Shown here one piece after another: positions 23,036 to 34,618 of a stretch of DNA of 64,000 bases. The DNA comes from Balaenoptera acutorostrata (taxonomy: Eukaryota > Chordata > Mammalia > Artiodactyla > Balaenopteridae), in contig NC_080079.1 in the NCBI RefSeq assembly GCF_949987535.1, positions 4,017,001 through 4,081,000 of the forward strand, in the 5' to 3' direction. Numbering within the stretch: the first letter of the stretch is position 1; each line of letters opens with the position of its first letter. The translations under genes and the position numbers were made by a program. Below the pieces are notes generated by a model that was not told the DNA's origin, made no database searches, and was given only the letters and a program-made list of their open reading frames with translations.

Positions 23036-24296
23036 TTTAATTTTTTTAATTGGAGTATAATTGCTTTACAATGTTGTGTTAGTTTCTGCTGTACAATGAA
23101 GTGAATCAGCTATATGTATACCTATATCCCCTCCCTCTTGGACCTCTCTCCCACCCCCTCCCCCATCCCACCCATTTAGGTAGTCACAGAGCACCGAGCT
23201 GAGCTTCCTGTTCTTTATAGCATGTTCCGACTAGCTATCTATTTTACGCATGGTAGTGTATATATGTCAATCCTAATCTCCCAATTCGTCCCACCCGCCC
23301 CTTCCCCCCTGTGTCCACACATCTGTTCTCTACATCTGCGTCTCTATTCCTGCCCTGCAAATAGGTTTATCTGTACCATTTTTATAGATTCCACATGCAT
23401 GCATTAATACATGATATTTGTTTTTCTCTTTCTGGCTTACTTCACTCTGTTTCACAGACACTAGTTCCATCCACATCCTACAAATGACTCAGTTTCTTTC
23501 CTTTTTATGACTGAGTAATATTCCATTGTGTATATGTACCATATCTTCTTTATCCATTCATCTGTCATTGGACATTTAGGTTGTTTCCATGTCCTGGCTA
23601 TAGTAAATAGTGCTGCAATGAACATTGGGGTACATGTGTCCTTTTGAGTTACGGTTTTCTCAGGGTATATGCCCAGTAGTGGGATTGCTGGGTCATATGG
23701 TAGTTCTATTTTTAGTTTTTTAAGAAACTTCCATACTGTTCTCCACAGTGGCTGTATCAATTTACATTCCCACCAACAGTGCAAGAGGGTTCTCTTTTCT
23801 CCACACCCTCTCTAGCATTTATTGTTTGTAGATTTTTTGATGATGGCCATTCTGACTGGTGTGAGGTGATACCTCATTGTAGTTTTGATTTGCATTTCTC
23901 TAATAATTAGTTATGTTGAGCATCTTTTCATGTGTCTCTTGGCCATCTGTAGGTCTTCTTTGGTGAAATGTCTATTTGGGTCTTCCATGCATTTTTTAAT
24001 TGGATTGTTTGTTTTTTTGATATTGAGCTGCATGAGCTGTTTGTATATTTTGGAGATTAATCCTTTGTCTGTTGCTTTCTTTGCAAATATTTTCTCCCAT
24101 CCTGAGGTTGTCTTTTGTCTTGTTTATGGTTTCCTATGCAGTGCAAAATCTTTTAAGTTTCATTAGGTCCCATTTGTTTACTTTTGCTTTTATTTTCATT
24201 ACCCTAGGAGTTGGGTCAAAAAAGATCTTGCTGTGGTTTATGTCAAAGAGTCTTTTTCTTATGTTTTCCTCTAAGAGTTTTATAGTGTCTGGTCTT
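23036..24296 (-). mobile_element. Younger cetartiodactyl L1, 5'-truncated (ORF2 end and 3' UTR)
   Basis: It begins with the L1 3' end ('ggagtataattgctttacaa' on plus) and runs through the ORF2 C-terminal region. A 107-codon open stretch at 23,461-23,784 carries the [15 protein letters not shown] part of the zinc-knuckle region. Homology to the complete L1 at 52.8-58.8 kb stops at 'agtgtctggtctt' near 24,296, where old L1M sequence resumes. I could not define a clear target duplication. Frameshifts elsewhere make it inactive. Confidence 0.8.
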
Positions 24297-25345
24297 TTAA
24301 CTTCTGTAGTATTCATTTTCTTTTTCATTCCTGATATTGGTGAATTATGTTTCTTTCTCTCTTTTTTAATTTATGTCTTCCTAGAGGTTTATCAATTCAT
24401 CACTTTTTTCAAAGAACCAACATTTTAGTTTTACTCATTTGTCTATTGTATACTTGTTTTATATGTTACTGATTTCTGCTCTTATTGTTATTGTTCATTT
24501 ATTCTACCTTAGATTTAATTTGCTGTACTTTTTCTAACTTTTTGAATTGGAATCTTAGAGCACTGACTTTTAACTCATATAGATATGTAGATAGATAAAG
24601 ATTCAGGTAGACACACACACACATATATATATATACACATATATATATACATATGTGTGTATATAATGTACAAATATGCATGAATATACTTTCATTTCCT
24701 GGTTTCTGTTTTAATTTCTTCTTAGAGTCATAGATTATTTATAAGTATGCTTTTAAATTTTTCTATGCATTTGAAGATTTTCTTCCTTTATTCTGTCATT
24801 GAGTTTAATATAACTGCCCAGTAGCCAGAGAATATACACTCTAAAATTTCAGTCTTTTGCAATTTGTTGAAACTTGCTTTATGGCCCAGGTTATGGTCTA
24901 TTTTACTAAATAGGAACAAAAACATGTGAGATGTAGTGTTCTATCTTTTTATCCAGCCTAAGTCGTTAATTGTGTTTTCAAATTTTCTATATCCTTACTG
25001 TTTTTTGTCTAATATTCTTTTACTCAGTGACAGAAGTGTTAAAATTTATTCAGATATCATCGTGGTGGGTTTTTTTCTCTATCTTTCTTCTCAGGTCTGA
25101 TAAGTTTTGGTTTATATATTTTGAAGCTATTTTTAATAGGTAAATTTGTATTTAGGATTATTATATCTTCCTGTGAACTGACCCTTTTATTTATATTAAC
25201 TTTCTCTTTTTCACTCTCAAATATTTCTTACCTTGAAGTCTAACTATCTGATATTAATATAGGTGCACAAGCTATACTGGCTAGTATTTCTATGGTATAT
25301 CTTTTTCTATTATTTTACTTCCAGCATTATTTAAAATGTCTCCTA
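24297..25345 (-). mobile_element. L1M-type LINE, continuation toward 5'
   Basis: Reversed L1M blocks include 'ttcattcctgatattggtga', 'ctagaggtttatcaattcat', 'caaagaaccaacattttagt' and 'tatggcccaggttatggtct'. A CA/TA microsatellite lies at 24,610-24,670. Confidence 0.6.
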
Positions 25346-27712
25346 TCAACAATGTTGAGAGAGAAGGGAACAACAATTTTATCTCCTGGACATAAGATAC
25401 TTGCAGGGTAGGAAATTAAGCATCACAAAGAACCCTTTTAAGAAGAGCAAGTGAGAAGTGATGTCCTCGGGAGAGATTGAATGTATTTCAGTCAAGGCAG
25501 AAAGTGGGGAGGCTGAGCATGTGGGACAACTTGTCTACCATAGAAGGGGGTTTCCAAAGGCAGAGGGGATAGTTCTTTGGAGGACAAGAGGATCAAGGGA
25601 TAGAGGAAGCCTAGAATAACACTGAAATTGGAATACAGGACAGGAAGGGGGCCCTCAAGGTTCCAGACAGAATACTGGTGTGATTTGCTAGACTGTGAGC
25701 CAAGCTGAGCTCTAGGACTAGTGTCCATTGAATCCCTCTCTCCTGGGTGGGGTTGCCTTTTGTCTTGTCACTCACTTTGTTGGCACACTTTATGGGCTAC
25801 AGTATCTCAGTGGTGAAATGGAAGTCTTTTTACCATTCTGAGACAGCAAGACAGGTCTCCAAAGCTCATCCTCGGAGAGATGGAGGAGGAAGACCCCCCA
25901 CTCCCACGTCTCTCCTTACTCTCCCATACTCAGGGGCAGAGCGAGCCCAGCCTACCCATCTTCGAGCATCTCCCTACACTAATGTGTGCAATGAATGAGT
26001 GAATCAGAGCTGATGTGACATTCCTCCACGGATCACATGACACCACCGGCCAAGCTCTTTCCAGGGTTTTCTTGCTCCAATTCTCCCTCTAACAAGACAA
26101 TCCAGACTCTTGCCAGCCTCAAAAGAGAAAGCCCCACATTGCTCCACCAACCAGAAATCCCACAGCTGCCCTTGGGCCCTAGGTCACATGCTCCTCGGGA
26201 AAGCCAGGCAGCCTGGAGTTGAGTGGAGAGATAGAAAGCCCTATTCAAGGTTCTAACTCCACAAATCCGTGTGCAGTTTCTAAATTGAATTGACCCTTTG
26301 TGACTTAAAAACAGCTCATATAAATTACCTGAGAATAGGGATTTTCTATTCCCTATGATTTCATTATATAAAACACTGCTAAGGCCTTATCGATTGTGTT
26401 ACAATTTGTTCTTCAGTTTGCCTTCCCTTTGGAAGCACCCGTGTCCGATACAGGTTTAGGATGTTGTCGGCCACTTTCGCATACTTTTCCCTGATCTCCC
26501 ACCTGGCCTTGGGTCTTGGATGTCCTGGAGTCGTGTTTCTTATGAAGAAATGTAAAGAGATGCCTCACACTACTTGTTTGGTGTGTGCTGGGCTGCAGGA
26601 GTCCTCAGAGCCAACTCTCTGTCCCCTTCAGATGGCTGTGGACCCCTTCTGCTCTTGGCTCAGGTACATGGGAGGCCAGTGTCCTACTGGGGCATGGTGA
26701 CCTGGCAATCCACACCTCTGGTTCACATGAAAGGACGTAACTCTGGAAACTACAGAAAAGGTGATTTAACTGGAACTTCCTAGCACATGTATTCCCGTGA
26801 CCTTGAGATGATCACATGGCCTCTCGATTAAAGATTATCATTAACTCTCCTCATTCCCTGAGACTCATGGATGGATTTTGAATGTGGCCTCTTCATTTCC
26901 AATAAGTAACATTAGATCTGTGACCCAGAAATGTCCCAGACAACTCCTGGGTTACTGAAGTGCCCAGCTCAAGGATGAGCACAGATTCGCACTTCCAAAA
27001 ATCCTCTCCAGATATGGATGTCTAAATTTAAAGGAATGAAAATTAAATAAAATAAAAATACGGTTCCTCATTGCACCAGCCACTCTTCAAGAGTTCAACA
27101 GCCACACGTGGAGAGGACTTGGGAGTGGTGGGCCTTGGACAGCACAGGTAGAGGACTTTCCATCAGTGTGGAAGGTCTGTTTACAGCGTGGCCCTAGACC
27201 TGAGCCATCTCTCTGTCCACACACCAGCATGATGTTTTGTCCCTGCCTTTATTGTAGCTCTAAACACTGCTATGTGAGATGTCCAAATGTCTGTCTGTGT
27301 CCCCTCCGGACTGAAAAAAAAAAGCAGAGGTTAAACCAGCTCTCTCTTTCCTATGATTGTACAGCACCATCAGTCAGTGGAAACCAGAGAGGGGGATTCT
27401 GATGTGACACCCAATAGAATGGAGTCAAAAGAAAAAAACAATTATAGTGAGAATGAGGTCAAATGGGAACTTATAGAAGCTAGATGAAATTTACACACTT
27501 TTTTTAAAGGTTTTGATTAACACCAAGCCACTTGACCAGCCTGCCTGAGGAACTTGGGTGTGTTAAGGTCACCTGCATAGTCAGAGAGGGAGCTAGAAAT
27601 AGTTAGATCCATCAGGTGAGATTTAAAACCCAGACACGTGGATTATGTAGATTATATGATTTTTATCAAAAATTTATTTACAATTAAAAATTTTTTAAAA
27701 CTAGTGGGGGGT
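25346..27712. other. No gene or repeat recognised
   Basis: Mixed composition with short scattered frames. I see no interspersed repeat family with confidence, no long open frame and no RNA gene. Confidence 0.3.
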
Positions 27713-28160
27713 TGTATTAGTTTGCTAGTGCTTACTTTAGCAAATTAGCACAAGCTGGACAGCTTACAACAACAGAAATGTATTCTCTCACAGTCCTGGA
27801 CACCAGCAGTCTGCAATCAAGGTGTCTGCAGGGCTGAGCTCCCTCTGGAGGCTCTGGGGGAGCAGCCTTCCTGCCTCTGCCAGCTTCTGGAGGCTCCAGG
27901 TGTTCGTTGGCTTATGGCCACATCCCTCTAATTTCTGTTTCTGTCTTTGCATGGCCTCCTCTTCTTCTGTCTCTTACCAAGACACCTGTCATTGGCTTCA
28001 GAGCCCATTAGAATAATCCAGGATAATCTCATCTCAAGATCCTTAATTTAATCACATCTTCAAAGATCCATTTTTCACATAAGGTCACATTCACAGGTGC
28101 CAGGGATTTGGCCATGGTCATCTACTTGGGGAGGACCACCATTCAACCCGTTATGGGGGA
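27713..28160 (-). mobile_element. MLT1-type LTR (ERVL-MaLR), solitary
   Basis: It starts 'gtattagtttgctagtgctt' on the plus strand and continues 'acaacaacagaaatgtattc', 'gcaatcaaggtgtctgcagg', 'cttaccaagacacctgtcat' and 'cataaggtcacattcacagg', ending 'accaccattcaacccgttat'. This is the same reversed MaLR LTR layout as the copy at 20,835, with different wear. Confidence 0.7.
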
Positions 28161-29459
28161 CATTGTTACTATGTGGTTCATCTGAGACGTGAAAACACTG
28201 CTCAGTTCCATCAAAATATTGGGAAAGCCCATGTCAGGTATTACTGATTCAGAAAGAATGACCACAGAGAGTACCTCTGGTGGCAGCCTGGAGTGTCTCC
28301 GAGGGTAATGTTCTATCACTAACAGGGCCTCAGAATAGGAGCTCTGGAGAAAAATGGACTAAGAGGGGCCTGGGCCACAGGGATCCCAGGTATTTCTGAG
28401 TTGGTTCTGATGTCTGCCTGAGGGAGGTTTCCCTCCAGGGCCCCATCCATCCTCCTCCAGCTACGGAAACTCCACCAGCTCTCACACCCAGAGTGATGAA
28501 TGAGCAGGCACTCCCGTCTGCCCGGGACAGTCAAGAATATTCATTTCATTTCACTTCTGACCTTTTGGCTATTCTGCAAACCCACAAGGTCTGGGCTGCA
28601 TAATAATATCTGAGGATCAGAAATGAGTGTGTAGAGTGTCAACCAACCCATGTTTACTTGACCTTATGGTTTTAGAGCCCATATTAATCTTAATTGCACT
28701 GTTAAAATATATAGTAAATATCTTTATACAAATTAAGCGATAACAGGAATTTGCAGAGGTTTTTTTTTTCATGAATTAATCTTAAAATAAGCTGATTATA
28801 CAAATCTTTACCCAAGCAATGACTAATCCAGAATACAAACGTTACTTTGAAAAGATACATTCAAACAAACATTTTTGTGGCAAATATTAGCAGAAACCAG
28901 ACAATAATTGGGAGATGGTATTCAGTGACTGACAGCTGTGAAAGTAAAGGGAGGTGGCCGGATGTGTCCAGTGTTCACGACCACGTTCTAGGACGGGGTC
29001 CATTCTGGATTCACTGTCCGCTATTTGTGACTTTGGATAAAGTGAAATAGAGTGTCTGGGGAAAGAGCATGAGGGCTTGCTGTGAAATTCATGTGTTAGG
29101 GAGAAGCTGAAAAAAAATCTGTGTTAAACTTTTCCTATTAAGCTATGTTTTCATTTGAGAGGAAATACATTCATTCAACAATTACTCAGTCATTACTAAC
29201 TGGCAGACACTCTTTCTCCTGAACAACTGGTATAATTTCAGCTTCACAAAGTAACTCCTGAACTGAGCTTACTTACTTCTTTGCTTTGGCCAACAGGAAG
29301 CTCAGCATTGAATGTAGAGCACATTTTTAATAATAGTCCAGAATGACATAGTCTGCATTTCTTTTTAAATTTTCATATGCAATACTTGACAAATAGACTA
29401 TTTGTAAAACATGAAGCATAATCATAATTTATGAAAGCACACCAAAATTAAACCAAAAT
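28161..29459. other. No gene or repeat recognised
   Basis: Moderately AT-rich sequence without a recognisable family or a frame longer than about 70 codons. Confidence 0.3.
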
Positions 29460-29553
29460 CTTTGCTCCTGCTGTATACCTTCTCTGTCCCAGTTCCCTTA
29501 ACCCCAGAAATTACATCCTCCTTGTATCTATTACTCCTTTTCCTTTCTTTTTT

Positions 29554-29859
29554 TTTTTTAATTTTTACACTTTATTTATTTATTTATTTATTTTTGGCTG
29601 TGTTGGGTCTTCGTTTCTGTGCGAGGGCTTTCTCTAGTTGCGGCAAGCGGGGGCCAACTCTTCATCGCGGTGCGTGGGCCTCTCACTATCGTGGCCTCTC
29701 TTGTTGCGGAGCACAGGCTCCAGACGCGCAGGCTCAGTAGTTGTGGCTCACGGGCCTAGTTGCTCCGCGGCATGTGGGATCTTCCCAGACCAGGGCTCGA
29801 ACCCGTGTTCCCTGCATTGGCAGGCAGATTCTCAACCACTGCGCCACCAGGGAAGCCCC
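29554..29859 (-). mobile_element. Cetacean-type tRNA-derived SINE (CHR), full length
   Basis: The minus strand begins 'ggggcttccctggtggcgca' and contains the tRNA-like head with pol III boxes, the 'cactatcgtggcctctcttg' type body (as read on plus) and an A/T-rich tail with (TTTA)n. The target duplication 'ccttttcctttctttttt' is found at 29,536-29,553 and 29,860-29,877. Confidence 0.9.
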
Positions 29860-32228
29860 CCTTTTCCTTTCTTTTTTGTTTAATTAGTTATACCATAGAT
29901 GTATGTATGCCTATAAAATATACTGTTCAAGTTTTTTTGTTTCTGAGCCTTATAAAATCACATTATATTCTATGTATTTTTTCAGAATTATTTTTTACTT
30001 ATTATATTTCTAGGACTTACTCATGCTGTTGCATGTAGCTGCTTTTCCACTGCTTTGTAATTGTCCATCTTAAGACAGTTGTCCAATTTAAGACAATTTC
30101 TTCATCTATTTTCTCACTGATGAACTTAGGGTGATTTCTGGTTTTGCTTGTACGAACAAGACTTCTATGAGTATTCACATACATGTCTCCTGCATATATG
30201 TGCAAAAGGTTCTGTTGTATATCTAAGTATGAAATTATTTTATCAAATATTCACTTTCATAAAATTATGCCAAATTATTTTCCAAAGGAGTGGCTACCAA
30301 CATTAGGTAGTATCAAACTTCCAAATTTTTGCCCAACTAGTGGATGGAAAATACCTCATTGAGGTGTTTGCATCTGCATTTTTCTGATTTCTAATGAAGT
30401 TGACTTTTATTTCACATCTTTGATTTCCATGTGTGTTTCCATTTCAGGAAAATGCCATCTCATGTCTTTTCCACACTTTGCTATTGTGTCGGCTGTCTTT
30501 TCCTTATTGATTTGCAGGAATCCTTCTGTAGATATAAATCCTTATTCAGTTATAAGTGTTGTATCTTTTTCTAGTTTATGGCTTGAACTTTCACATTATT
30601 TCTGTGTGTTTTGGTGAATTAAAGTTCCTAATGAAATATAGTCAGATGTATTTTTTTCCTTTATAGCATATGTATTTTGTGGCTTTTATATTTCTTAAAT
30701 CTCTTTCTACCTCTAGGTCATAAATGTAAAAAAGAAAATGAAAACAACTTTTAGAAGACAAGGGGGCTATCATGAAGCCTTAAAGCCACATGAAATTGAT
30801 TTTTGAGTAGGCCATGAGGCAGGGATCAAGTTTCATTCTTTTCTATGAAAACAAAAATTAGCCTATGATTTTTTTTTTTTAACTAAATGGTCCCTCCTTT
30901 CTTCACTGATCTAAAATGCCCACCCTGTCATGAGTCTAGTCTCCATATTTCTGGGTGTCCATTTCTATCGTCTTTTGTCTATTTTGGTTATTTGTCTAGG
31001 TTCATGGCAGTACCACATCATCTTACGTTCTGACACTTTCTCTTAAGATAGAAATCTGAAAGGACAAGTCTCAACCCCTCCTACTCATCTTGTCCTTCTG
31101 CAGAAGTTTCATGGCTATTCTTGGATTTTTTTTCGTATATTTATACTTGTCAAGTTCTATAAAAAAATAAAATAAAACCACCTACTGCCATTTTGTTGGA
31201 ATTGCTTTGAAGAACAGTTCATGTATTTATCTTATTTAGTCTTTCCATAAAAGCACCTGCTATACTTCTCCATTTAAGTTTTTTGATGTCATGTATGAAG
31301 GTTTATAGTTATTCCCATAAAAGAAGAAGCTTTATGTAATTTTTTGCTAATGAAAATACTATTTAAAAAATTATATTTCTTGTTTTTGTTATATAAAAGT
31401 ATGTTATATATAACAAACTTTTATGTTTTATATATATATACACACAAATATATATATATTTGGATTTTCTATATAGATAATCATTTCATTGGCAGCTCAT
31501 AACAGTATCACTTCTCTCTTTCCAGTACTGTCACCTTTTCTTTCCTTCATTGGTCTTGGTGTAATAGCTAAGACCTACAGTGGTGTAGACATTGAGCAGC
31601 AAGCATCTTTCTCTTGTTCCTAGTATTAAAGACAATGGTTTTGAACTTCTATTATGTTTACTATAAATTTTGTATGCCTTTTATAAGGCAAAGATAAAAA
31701 AAACTCTTTACTTAGTTTAATAACAGATTTTATAATACATTGATATTCCATTAAAGCATTATTAAAAGCTCTTCCTTCACTGAGAATCTATACATTTGAG
31801 GATGTCATTTGATTTTCTCCTATTAAGACAAAATTGCATTTCCCATACACATCCAAGTTGTTTATAATATATTATCTTTTATTATAATGCTGAATCCTAT
31901 TTGCTTATATTTTTGTTTAAGATTTTTGTTTCTGTGTTCATGAAAGAGATTGAACATTTAATTTTCCTTTCTATTATTATGTTTGTCTGGCTTTATATTA
32001 AGGTGTCATAAAGATAAGCTGAGGAGAATGGTTTGTTTTCCCCCTTCTCCTTTCCTTTTTCCTTCTCCCCCTTCTTCTTCTTCTATGGAGTTTTGGGGAT
32101 AAAATGAAATTTTCTTTTCCCTTCACTTGGTAAAACTCATTTGGATAGGTATCTGGGCTTGGCATTTTCCATTTGGGAAAATTTTAAAGCACTGGTTTAA
32201 TTTCCTTAATGATCATAGGACTATTTAG

Positions 32229-32231
<3 letters not shown>

Positions 32232-32264
<33 letters not shown>
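32232..32264. repeat. (TG)n microsatellite
   Basis: About 16 uninterrupted TG units inside old L1M sequence. Confidence 0.95.
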
Positions 32265-32267
<3 letters not shown>

Positions 32268-33053
32268 AATAAGTTGTGTTTTTCTAGAAGTGCATTCCTT
32301 TTGTCTAATTTTTCCATTTTTTAACAAAATTTTAATAATATTATTTTTATTACTTGTATAATTTCTGCAGTATCCAGAGCTATGTCCCATTTTCATTCCT
32401 AATTTTTATTGTGCCTCCTTACTATTTATTAATCTTTATTAATTCTGCTATTGTTTTTCTATGATTTTAAGAATATAGCTCATTAATTTTGTCTTTCATT
32501 ATTTTTAATATATGCATCAACTAAAATATGCATTAAAGGATTTAAATTTCTCTTGATATATCTCATGTTTTTATATAAATAGTATATTTGTTATACTTTA
32601 TTCTAAACATTTTCTAATTTCCTTTTAAATTTTTTCTTTGATCATGAATTGTTTTGAAATGACTTTAAAAAATATTTCAAATATAAGGAGTTTTCTAGGT
32701 GTCTATTTGTTTTCAGTTTCTAGTGTAATTTAAGTGTGTTTACAGAATGCTGTCTGATTACAATCTCTTGAAATTTTCTGAGGCTAGAATTATGGTCTGA
32801 CATGGGGTCAGTTTTAACAAATGTTCCCTCTGCTTTTTTCTTTTATTATTTCTTTCCTTCTGCTTGCTTTGGGCTTAGCCTTTTGTTCGTTTCAAGTTTT
32901 TAAGGTGGAAAATTGGATTACTGATTTGAGACCTTTCTTATTCTCTAATATAATTTCTTACTGTTACATACATTCCTCTAAGCACTGCTTTAGCTGCATC
33001 CCACAAATTCTGATACAATGTATTTTTATTTTTCTTCAGTTTAAAGTTTTTTT

Positions 33054-33339
33054 TTTTTTTTTTTTTCTTTTCCATTACTTTAAGTATTTATTTATTTATT
33101 TATTTATGGCTGTGTTGGGTCTTCTTTTCTGTGCGAGGGCTTTCTCTAGTTGTGGCAAGCGGGGGCCACTCTTCATCGCGGTGCGCGGGCCTCTCACTAT
33201 CGCGGCCTCTCTTGTTGCGGAGCACAGGCTCCAGACGCGCAGGCTCAGTAATTGTGGCTCACGGGCCCAGCTGCTCCACGGCACGTGGGATCTTCCCAGA
33301 CCAGGGCTCAAGCCCGTGTCCCCTGCATTGGCAGGCAGA
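33054..33339 (-). mobile_element. Cetacean-type SINE lacking its 5' head
   Basis: Same subfamily as the SINE at 29,554, but on the minus strand it begins only at 'ctgcctgccaatgcagggg'. The first 30 or so bases (ggggcttccctgg... through the A-box start) are missing. The 15-bp duplication 'agtttaaagtttttt' at 33,039-33,053 and 33,340-33,354 bounds this short form exactly, so the head was lost at insertion and not by later deletion. Loss of the upstream promoter part probably makes it unable to be transcribed. Confidence 0.88.
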
Positions 33340-34618
33340 AGTTTAAAGTTTTTTCAAATTATCTTTGAGACTTCATTGACCATGGAATTTTAGTAATGTG
33401 TTGTCTAATTTCCAAATATCTGATCATTTTCCAAATATTTTTCTGTTATTAATTTCTAGTATGATTCCATTGTGGTCAGAGAACATATTGTATGATTTCA
33501 ATTCTTTTACATTTGTTATCATTTGTTTTGTGACCAGAATATGGTCTTTCTTGGAGAATGTTTCATATGCCCTTGAAAAGAATGTATATGCTGCTCTTGC
33601 TGGGTGGGAGTGTGTTATAAATTTTAATTTGGTCAAGTTGACTGACAGTGCTGTGGAAGTCTTCTCTATCCTTGCTGATTTACTACCTACTTTTTCTACT
33701 GATTACTGAGAAGAGAGTGTTGACCTCTCCCACTATAATTGTGGATTTGTCTCTTTATCCTACAATTTATATCAGTTTTGGTTCATGTTAGGTACATGCC
33801 CTTCTAGGATTATTACATCTCATTAGGGAATTGACCCTTTTATAATTATGTAATGTCCCTTTTTATTTCTAGTAATTTCCATTCTTCTAGAAAATATTTT
33901 GTGTAACATTAATAAAAACCACTCCAACTTGCCTTTGATCTGTATTTACCAGGTATCTATTTTTCCATCATTTGATTTTTAACATATCTATAGAATTATA
34001 GTTAAAGTAGATTTCTTATAGGCAAAATATAGTTGAGAATAATTAAAACAACAAAACAGGGACCTCATTCTCAATTAGTCATTGCAAGTTCAACTCATTG
34101 ATTTCGCTCCTGATTCTGCCTGTTATTTTTTTAAAAATGTTTTACATTCCTCAGATACTTGCTTTATTCATTCTTTATAAAGTTTTCAGTTGTAATCAGT
34201 GTGAGGGATAGGGCAAAGTGTGTTTATTTATTTATTTTTTTGATGTCTTTATTGAGGTATAATTGCTTTATATTGTTGTGTTAGCTGTTGCTGTATAACA
34301 AAGTGAATCAGCTATGCGTATACATATATCCCCATATCCCCTCCCTCTTGGATCTCCCTCCCACCCTACATATCCCACCCCTCTAGGTGGTCACAAAGGA
34401 CCAAGCTGATCTCCCTGTCCTATGCAGCTGCTTCCCACTAGCTATCTACTTTACATTTGGTAGTGTATATATGTCAATGCCACGCTCTCACTTCATCTCA
34501 GCTTACCCTTCCCCCTCCCCCGGTTCTCAAGTCCATTCTCCACATCTGTGTCTTTATTCCTGTACTGCCCCTAGGTTCTTCAGAAACTTTTTTTTAGATT
34601 CCATATATATGTGTTCTG

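Larger units (their letters stand above)
29460..34225 (-). mobile_element. Long L1M-type LINE, interrupted by two SINEs
   Basis: Reversed old L1 sequence runs from the 3' UTR near 29,460 through ORF2 to past 34,000. Examples are 'ggacttactcatgctgttgc', 'atgaacttagggtgatttct', 'tcatggctattcttggattt' and 'cattgtggtcagagaacata'. It is one of the longest old L1 copies in the window. SINEs at 29,554 and 33,054 inserted later. No frame survives beyond about 100 codons. Confidence 0.6.

Noticed and set aside
32821..33393. 190-codon plus-strand open frame
   Set aside because: It runs across old L1M and the SINE at 33,054; the residues are translated repeat sequence.
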